DNA of 18,950 nt from Mucilaginibacter_A sp050954865 (GTDB lineage: Bacteria > Bacteroidota > Bacteroidia > Sphingobacteriales > Sphingobacteriaceae). Under the pieces are notes generated by a model. That model was not told the DNA's origin and did no database searches. It worked only from the letters and a program-made list of their open reading frames with translations. Shown piece after piece: positions 14,087 through 18,950 of the stretch (its first letter is position 1; each line of letters starts with the position of its first letter). The stretch is taken from contig JBPBQN010000013.1 of the NCBI GenBank assembly GCA_050954865.1, positions 1 through 18,950 on the forward strand. Direction: 5' to 3'. The position numbers and the translations under genes were made by a program.

Positions 14087-14655
14087 CGGCCTTTTTTTAT
14101 AGCCGGAAACTTCATTTTGTATTCTGCTTTTACAAACCCTTTAGAAATATCAGTCAGCTTTTTCTGAATCATTCTTTTGCGTAACGGACTAATATGGTCC
14201 GTAAATAATTTACCGTCAGTATGATCATATTCATGCTGAATAATGCGCGCAGCCATTCCTTTAAATGCTTCTTCATGATACTGCAAGTTTTCATCTAAAT
14301 AAGAAATTACGATGTTTTTATTGCGGTAAATATCTTCCCGAATATCCGGAATGCTCAAACAACCTTCATTAAAAGGCCAAGTTTCGCCGGTTTCTTCCAG
14401 CATGTGCGCATTGATAAAAACTTTTTTAAAATTTTTTAAATCCGGTTCGTCATCATCAAAAGGCGTAGCATCAATCACAAACAAACGGATAGACTGGCCA
14501 ATTTGCGGCGCAGCCAAACCAACACCACGAGCAGCATACATGGTTTCATACATATCCGCAATCAGCTGTTTTAAATCAGGAAATTCGGTTGGTTCTATAT
14601 CCAATGCAATCCGCTTTAAAACCGGATCACCATAAGCAACAATGGGTAATTTCAT
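14083..14655 (-). CDS. def: Peptide deformylase
   Basis: Iron/zinc metalloenzyme of 190 aa that removes the formyl group from the N-terminal methionine of nascent proteins at the ribosome. The three family motifs are present: GVGLAAPQ (44-51), EGCLS (97-101) with metal ligand C99, and QHEYDH (140-145) with ligands H141 and H145 and catalytic E142. I chose the ATG at 14655 (MKLPIVAYGDPVLK); an in-frame ATG three codons upstream (14664) is also possible. It lies 20 nt downstream of the M16 peptidase gene on the same strand, so both are likely on one transcript. Confidence 0.96.
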   Translation of the reverse strand: MKLPIVAYGDPVLKRIALDIEPTEFPDLKQLIADMYETMYAARGVGLAAPQIGQSIRLFVIDATPFDDDEPDLKNFKKVFINAHMLEETGETWPFNEGCLSIPDIREDIYRNKNIVISYLDENLQYHEEAFKGMAARIIQHEYDHTDGKLFTDHISPLRKRMIQKKLTDISKGFVKAEYKMKFPAIKKGR

Positions 14656-14675
14656 TTGCTGCAAAAATAAGGGTT

Positions 14676-15908
14676 TTAACTTTCAGGTTCAAACAACAAG
14701 GTCAGCATTCCTGCTGGATCAAAAATTTCGTTGCTTACAGCCAACAGATCTTCCGCAGAAACCGCATTGATTTTGGCGAAAACTTCTTCCAGTGTATCAA
14801 TCCGCCCGAAATCCATTAAACTTTTTGCCATAGATAAAATCAAGCCTAAACGGTTTTCTTCACCCAAAGCAATCTGGCCGATAAATTTTTGTTTGGCCTG
14901 ATGTAATTGCAACGTTCCCAGCTTGTTATCACGTAGTTTTTGCAGTTCTTTTTGGATGAGTTTAATCGCTTTTGGTGCTTTCTCAGGATCAGTTCCGAAG
15001 TAAATCGAAAACAAACCTGTGTCCGTCATCGGCGAATAATTGGATTCTACCGTATAAGCAATGCCGTGTTTTTCGCGGATTTCCAAATTCAAACGCGAAC
15101 TCATGCCGTTGCCGCCCAACAAATTGTTCAATAAAAGAAGCATCACTTTTTCATCGCTAAAAGAAGCATACGCTTTGCTGCCCATAATGCAATGCGTTTG
15201 CGAAATCGACTTTTCTATCCGGACCAAATCCGCAGCAATTGTACTTGGCGCTATGCGTTTTTTAGGCTGATTATTTTTCGGCAAAGCACCAAAATAACGT
15301 TCGGCCAGTTTAATGATCTTGTTAAAATCATATTTGCCCGTAACCGCAAAAACCGTCTGGTGCGTGTTGTAATTTTGTGCGATAAAAGAAGCAATATCGT
15401 TTTTGCTGAGCGAATTTACAGAAGTTGTTGTACCCAGAATATTCCTTCCCAAAGCATGATTTTTAAAGATCAGATCTTCAAAATCATCCTGAATAGCTTC
15501 CTCGGGCTGATCCTGATACGAAGCAATTTCATCCAGAATCACACCTTTTTCCTTGTCCATTTCCGCTTCCGGAAAAGTGGAATGAAAAAAAATATCTTCC
15601 AACAAATCTATCGCTCGCTCCAAGTATCCGTTCAAAAACGAAGCGTGAATACAGGTATATTCTTTGGTGGTGTAAGCGTTTAAATCGGCACCAACTACTT
15701 CCAAACGGTTCAAAATCTGATTGGTATTCCGCCGTTCTGTCGCCTTAAACAACAGATGCTCAATAAAATGCGCCAATCCGTCTTTTCCTTCCGCCTCATC
15801 GCGCGAGCCGGCATTAATCATCAAACAGCAATGTGCAATGGTAGAATCGGCGGGATAATATAAAATCCGGATGCCGTTGGGCAACTGGTGCGTGTGGTAA
15901 TTTGTCAT
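14676..15908 (-). CDS. M16 family zinc peptidase (processing-peptidase-like)
   Basis: 410-aa pitrilysin-fold metallopeptidase. The inverted zinc motif HFIEH (47-51) is complete, and E127 in VILDEIASY lies 76 residues later, as needed for the third zinc ligand. The C-terminal inactive-like half is present with GGNGMSSRLNLEIREKHGIAY and a TGLFSIYFG segment. Length fits the single-module group similar to mitochondrial processing peptidase beta and bacterial PqqF-like enzymes. No signal peptide is seen, so it is probably cytoplasmic; the substrate is unknown. The start at 15908 (MTNYHTHQLPNG) is the best. It carries three exact copies of the dispersed repeat within 262 bp and is followed by def. 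Confidence 0.92.
   Translation of the reverse strand: MTNYHTHQLPNGIRILYYPADSTIAHCCLMINAGSRDEAEGKDGLAHFIEHLLFKATERRNTNQILNRLEVVGADLNAYTTKEYTCIHASFLNGYLERAIDLLEDIFFHSTFPEAEMDKEKGVILDEIASYQDQPEEAIQDDFEDLIFKNHALGRNILGTTTSVNSLSKNDIASFIAQNYNTHQTVFAVTGKYDFNKIIKLAERYFGALPKNNQPKKRIAPSTIAADLVRIEKSISQTHCIMGSKAYASFSDEKVMLLLLNNLLGGNGMSSRLNLEIREKHGIAYTVESNYSPMTDTGLFSIYFGTDPEKAPKAIKLIQKELQKLRDNKLGTLQLHQAKQKFIGQIALGEENRLGLILSMAKSLMDFGRIDTLEEVFAKINAVSAEDLLAVSNEIFDPAGMLTLLFEPES
15132..15168 (+). repeat. Two TAAAAGAAGCA repeats in the M16 gene
   Basis: Exact copies at 15132-15142 and 15158-15168, 26 nt apart start to start, same orientation, opposite to the gene. In the gene they are read in different phases: ATG CTT CTT TTA (Met-Leu-Leu-Leu) and GCT TCT TTT (Ala-Ser-Phe). 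Confidence 0.75.
15383..15393 (+). repeat. TAAAAGAAGCA repeat in the M16 gene
   Basis: Exact copy preceded by GCGA, read on the gene strand as GCT TCT TTT ATC (Ala-Ser-Phe-Ile). The right flank is AT rather than the common T. Confidence 0.7.
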
Positions 15909-15916
15909 TCTTGCCA

Positions 15917-15924
15917 CAAATATA
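15917..15924 (-). promoter_or_regulatory. -7 element of the M16-def operon
   Basis: On the minus strand it reads TATATTTG, a perfect TAnnTTTG, ending only 8 nt before the start codon. The -33 region is poor. If used, the mRNA would have almost no leader. Confidence 0.4.
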
Positions 15925-15945
15925 AGCATTGAACAGCCTAAAGAA

Positions 15946-15978
15946 TTTGAAGAAACAGTTGCGGATTGCCTAATTTTA
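15946..15978 (+). promoter_or_regulatory. Promoter of hpt
   Basis: TTTG (15946-15949), 21 nt, then TAATTTTA (15971-15978), 7 of 8 match to TAnnTTTG, about 22 nt before the ATG. Between it and the ATG is CGATAAAAACAGTAT (15981-15995), a near copy of the variant repeat. Confidence 0.5.
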
Positions 15979-16000
15979 CCCGATAAAAACAGTATCAACC

Positions 16001-16546
16001 ATGAACACCAAAACCATTACCGTTGCTGATAAAACTTTTAAAATGATGATTTCTGCGGAAACGATTGCGCAACATATTAAAGTTTTAGGCGAACAGATCA
16101 ACCAGAATTTTGCAGATAAAAAACCGGTGCTGGTTGGCATTTTGAACGGTTGTTTTTTATTTATGGCTGATTTGGTTAAAGAGATCAATATTCCCTGCGA
16201 AATCGCTTTTATGAAAGTTTCTTCCTACCACGGCGGCATGGAAAGTAAGCGCGTGATTACTGAAGATTACGATCTGAAAATGGATATCACTAATCGCCAC
16301 GTTATTATCATTGAAGATATTGTGGATACGGGCAACACGATGCGATTTATTGTGGATAAACTACAAGCTAGAAATCCAGCTTCGGTAAATATTGCCACAC
16401 TACTTTACAAACCTGATGCCATGGAGCAAAATCTTGATTTACAATACGTTGCTTTTGAGATTGAAAATAAATTTGTAATTGGTTATGGACTGGATTACAA
16501 AGGTTTGGGAAGGAATTTGAACGAGATTTATCAGGTGGTTATGTGA
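16001..16546 (+). CDS. hpt: Hypoxanthine phosphoribosyltransferase
   Basis: 181-aa purine salvage enzyme that makes IMP (and usually GMP) from hypoxanthine or guanine and PRPP in the cytoplasm. It has the type I phosphoribosyltransferase fold with VLVGILNGCFLFMADL (43-58), the MKVSSYHGG flexible-loop region (71-79), and the PRPP-binding IIIEDIVDTGNTM (102-114) with acidic E105 and D106. The C-terminal KFVIGYGLDYKGLGRNL supplies the purine-stacking aromatic and the Asp. Length is typical (about 180 aa). It is a single gene, divergent from the M16-def operon and convergent with mfd, closed by a repeat-derived hairpin. Confidence 0.96.
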   Translation: MNTKTITVADKTFKMMISAETIAQHIKVLGEQINQNFADKKPVLVGILNGCFLFMADLVKEINIPCEIAFMKVSSYHGGMESKRVITEDYDLKMDITNRHVIIIEDIVDTGNTMRFIVDKLQARNPASVNIATLLYKPDAMEQNLDLQYVAFEIENKFVIGYGLDYKGLGRNLNEIYQVVM

Positions 16547-16557
16547 GAAAAAAAGTA

Positions 16558-16602
16558 TGGTAAAAGAAGCACGGAGTTTAAAACTGAATGCTTCTTTTAC
16601 CA
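16558..16602. terminator. Repeat-pair hairpin between hpt and mfd
   Basis: TGGTAAAAGAAGCA (16558-16571) and its perfect reverse complement (16589-16602) form a 14-bp stem with a 17-nt loop. Both arms are exact copies of the dispersed 11-mer (16561-16571 and 16589-16599). It sits 12 nt after the hpt stop and 9 nt after the mfd stop (minus strand), where a bidirectional terminator is expected. CCTAAATTTTAGG follows at 16602-16614. Confidence 0.75.
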
Positions 16603-16610
16603 CCTAAATT

Positions 16611-18950
16611 TTAGGCAACAACCGGCTGCTCCGCCATCTCTTCTAAAACTTCCACCGCTTCGTTAATCGTTTTGATGCCTTCAAAACTGATGCGCAAACT
16701 GCTTTTTACTTCTTTCAGATTACATCTCCGCGGATTATCCTGCACAAATTGTAAAATCCGATGAAATGAACCGCTTTCAAAATAAGGCGATTGCTGGTTG
16801 GCAATAAAATAACCGCGCAGAATGCTCTTTTTAAGCGATACTTTTTCAAATCCGATCGCTTTGCCCAGCCATTGCAAACGCACTGTGTTGAGCATATCTT
16901 TTACGGGGCGCGGAATCGGACCAAAACGATCTTCCAGTTGCTTGGCAAAAGCCTGCAAAGCGGTTTCGTTTTCTATCTTGGAAAGCTCGGTGTATAAGTT
17001 ATAACGTTCAGCAATGCTGGTTACATATTCATCCGGAATCAGAATTTCCAAATCGGTATCAATCTGCGTAAACGAAACAAACGGACGCGGGTTTTCATCC
17101 TGAAAAACACCTTTAAATTCTTCATCTTTTAATTCCTGAATGGCTTCATCCAAAATTTTATGATACATCTCAAAGCCAATTTCAGCAATAAAACCGCTTT
17201 GTTCTGCGCCTAATAAATTTCCGCTTCCGCGAATATCCAGATCGCGCATCGCAACGTTGAAACCGCTGCCGAGATCAGAAAATTCCTCAATCGCACTTAA
17301 TCGTTTTCTTGCTTCGGAAGTTAAGGTTGATAACGGCGGACTTAGCAAATAACAAAACGCTTTTTTGTTGCTTCGGCCAACGCGGCCGCGCATCTGGTGC
17401 AAATCGCTCAAACCAAACATGTGCGCATGGTTGATGATGATCGTATTGGCATTTGGAATATCCAGCCCGGCTTCAATAATCGTTGTGGCAACCAATACAT
17501 CAAACTCGCCATTCACAAACTTCAGCATCACATCTTCCAGCGCATCGCCTTCCAACTGTCCGTGCGCAATTCCAACGCTTGCTTTAGGCACTAATTTATG
17601 GATCATTCCACCTAATTGCGCCAAATCCTGCACGCGATTATGAATGAAAAATACTTGTCCGCCACGGTTTACTTCAAATTCAACAGCTTCTTTAATCAGT
17701 TTATCATTAAAAACATGTAGCTCCGTAACAACTGGCTGCCGGTTTGGCGGTGGCGTAGAAATGATAGATAAATCTCGCGCGCCCATCAAAGAAAAATGCA
17801 AAGTACGCGGGATTGGCGTGGCAGTCAAAGTCAGCGTATCCACATTTATCCGCATTTGTTTCAGTTTTTCTTTGGTTGATACACCGAATTTCTGTTCTTC
17901 GTCGATGATCATCAACCCCAGATCTTTAAACTTCACATCTTTGCTGACCAAACGGTGCGTACCAATCAGAATATCTACTTTTCCATCGGCCACATTCTGC
18001 AAAGTATCTTTAATTTGTTTGGAAGACTTAAAACGGTTTACATAATCAATAGTACAGGGAAAATCTTTTAAACGCTCTGAAAACGTTTTAAAATGCTGTG
18101 CTGCCAAAATGGTTGTTGGAACGAGAACCGCAACCTGCTTGCTATCTGTAACCGCTTTAAAAGCAGCGCGAATAGCCACTTCTGTCTTCCCAAAACCAAC
18201 ATCACCGCAAATTAAACGGTCCATTGGATGTGGCGATTCCATATCACGTTTTAAATCGGCAGTTGCTTTTTCCTGGTCCGGCGTATCTTCATAGATAAAA
18301 GAAGCTTCGAGTTCGTTTTGCAGATAACTATCCGGCGAGAACGAATTGCCAACCTGCGCTTTCCTGACTGCGTATAATTTGATCAGGTCGCGGGCAATAT
18401 CCTTAACTTTTTTTTTTGTTGTTTTTTTGAGACGGTCCCAGGTATCTGTGCCTAATTTATTCATTTTAGGCATTGTTCCCTCTTTTCCGCTGAACTTGGA
18501 AATGCGGTTTAAAGAGTTGATGTTGACGTAAAGCAAATCGTTATCCGCATAAATCAAACGGATCATTTCCTGCGATTTACCGTTTACTTCCACTTTTTCC
18601 AAACCGGCATATTTGCCAATTCCGTGATCAATATGCGTTACATAATCGCCCGGTTTTAGTTCGCGCAGTTCTTTTAAAGTGATGGCCTGCGATTTCTGGT
18701 AGCCTTTTTTAAGCTTGTATTTATAGTAACGGTCAAAAATCTGATGGTCAGTATAACAAGCTATTTTCTGTTCCCGATCCACAAAGCCTTCGCGGATAGA
18801 AACCGGTATCGGCGTAAACTTGGCCGTTTTATCCAAGTCATCAAAAATGGCGTACAAACGCTCAATTTGCTTGGTAGAATCCGTTAAAATCAGGTTTTCT
18901 ATTTTTTCCGCATCATTGTTTTTGATGTTGTGGATGAGCAGGCTGAAATC
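16611..18950 (-). CDS. mfd: Transcription-repair coupling factor (3' part, 5' end outside window)
   Basis: The frame is open from the window edge to the stop at 16611, giving 779 C-terminal residues of a protein usually about 1100-1150 aa. Mfd pushes stalled RNA polymerase off DNA lesions and recruits UvrA. The visible order is the end of the N-terminal module, then the RNA polymerase-interacting domain (LKPGDYVTHIDHGIGKYAGL). The SF2/RecG-like translocase follows: Walker A CGDVGFGKTE, DEEQKFG, TATPIPRTL, ATTIIEAGLDIP and QMRGRVGRS. The TRCF C-terminal domain comes last. All helicase motifs are intact. The first residues, DFSLLIHNI, are internal, so no start is given. A one-mismatch repeat copy (TAAAAGAAGCT) lies at 18296-18306, and an A10 tract in the gene (18408-18417) codes for lysines. 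Confidence 0.97.
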   Translation of the reverse strand, partial: DFSLLIHNIKNNDAEKIENLILTDSTKQIERLYAIFDDLDKTAKFTPIPVSIREGFVDREQKIACYTDHQIFDRYYKYKLKKGYQKSQAITLKELRELKPGDYVTHIDHGIGKYAGLEKVEVNGKSQEMIRLIYADNDLLYVNINSLNRISKFSGKEGTMPKMNKLGTDTWDRLKKTTKKKVKDIARDLIKLYAVRKAQVGNSFSPDSYLQNELEASFIYEDTPDQEKATADLKRDMESPHPMDRLICGDVGFGKTEVAIRAAFKAVTDSKQVAVLVPTTILAAQHFKTFSERLKDFPCTIDYVNRFKSSKQIKDTLQNVADGKVDILIGTHRLVSKDVKFKDLGLMIIDEEQKFGVSTKEKLKQMRINVDTLTLTATPIPRTLHFSLMGARDLSIISTPPPNRQPVVTELHVFNDKLIKEAVEFEVNRGGQVFFIHNRVQDLAQLGGMIHKLVPKASVGIAHGQLEGDALEDVMLKFVNGEFDVLVATTIIEAGLDIPNANTIIINHAHMFGLSDLHQMRGRVGRSNKKAFCYLLSPPLSTLTSEARKRLSAIEEFSDLGSGFNVAMRDLDIRGSGNLLGAEQSGFIAEIGFEMYHKILDEAIQELKDEEFKGVFQDENPRPFVSFTQIDTDLEILIPDEYVTSIAERYNLYTELSKIENETALQAFAKQLEDRFGPIPRPVKDMLNTVRLQWLGKAIGFEKVSLKKSILRGYFIANQQSPYFESGSFHRILQFVQDNPRRCNLKEVKSSLRISFEGIKTINEAVEVLEEMAEQPVVA

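Noticed and set aside
15192..15683. 163-aa open frame on the + strand inside the M16 gene
   Set aside because: Antisense shadow of a gene with intact zinc motifs; no promoter or domain.
15909..15998. Longer M16 start (TTG at 15998)
   Set aside because: Crosses both divergent promoters; the ATG at 15908 matches the family N-terminus.
2980..16599. CRISPR array or tandem satellite
   Set aside because: Copies of the 11-mer are widely and irregularly spaced, on both strands and inside genes; no regular repeat-spacer pattern exists.
2980..16599. The 11-mer as a plain terminator motif
   Set aside because: Half of the exact copies are single and within coding sequence, where no hairpin partner is nearby.
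1..18950. tRNA or rRNA genes
   Set aside because: I saw no cloverleaf with a TTC-type T loop or rRNA core sequence in the gaps, which are all under about 320 nt.

Overview
The window reads as a chromosomal segment of a Bacteroidota bacterium, most likely Sphingobacteriaceae (Pedobacter/Mucilaginibacter-like). The grounds are moderate AT content (about 58% AT by eye), weak or absent Shine-Dalgarno sequences, several -33/-7 promoters of the Bacteroidota type (TTTG, about 20 nt, TAnnTTTG), and typical gene neighbourhoods. It is almost all housekeeping DNA. There is no phage, CRISPR array, IS element, tRNA or rRNA that I can see.

Layout: 104-2959 (+) is a xylose operon, xylB-xylA, with a perfect 12-bp palindrome inside its likely promoter. 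3078-3713 (-) is an AT-rich orphan gene for a one-TM protein. 3996-5417 (-) carries dus (tRNA dihydrouridine synthase) and apaG. 5460-8096 (+) is a tightly packed membrane operon: CPBP protease, DUF2007 protein, cdsA and psd. 8097-8407 is a repeat-rich gap ending in a bidirectional terminator. 8408-11814 (-) carries a transglycosylase with an AsmA-like N-terminus, then trmD, then rplS. 11931-14086 (+) holds mrp, a NifU-like scaffold gene and a secreted carboxypeptidase-regulatory-like protein. 14083-15908 (-) is an M16 peptidase gene followed by def. 16001-16546 (+) is hpt. 16611-18950 (-) is the 3' part of mfd, whose 5' end lies outside the window.

The most unusual signal is not a gene. The 11-mer TAAAAGAAGCA (reverse complement TGCTTCTTTTA) occurs ten times exactly and at least seven more times with one mismatch. 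A random-base hand estimate expects about 0.02 copies. Copies lie inside genes in all three codon phases, alone between genes, and as head-to-head pairs forming terminator-like hairpins. Intergenic copies share a longer left flank (TTTAGGT then GA or GG). This is the distribution known for DNA uptake sequences of Neisseria and Pasteurellaceae, and I know of no such element described for this group. A sister form, TAAAAACAGCA, occurs four more times. A dispersed uptake, recombination or chromosome-organisation signal is the leading hypothesis; the window alone cannot tell which.
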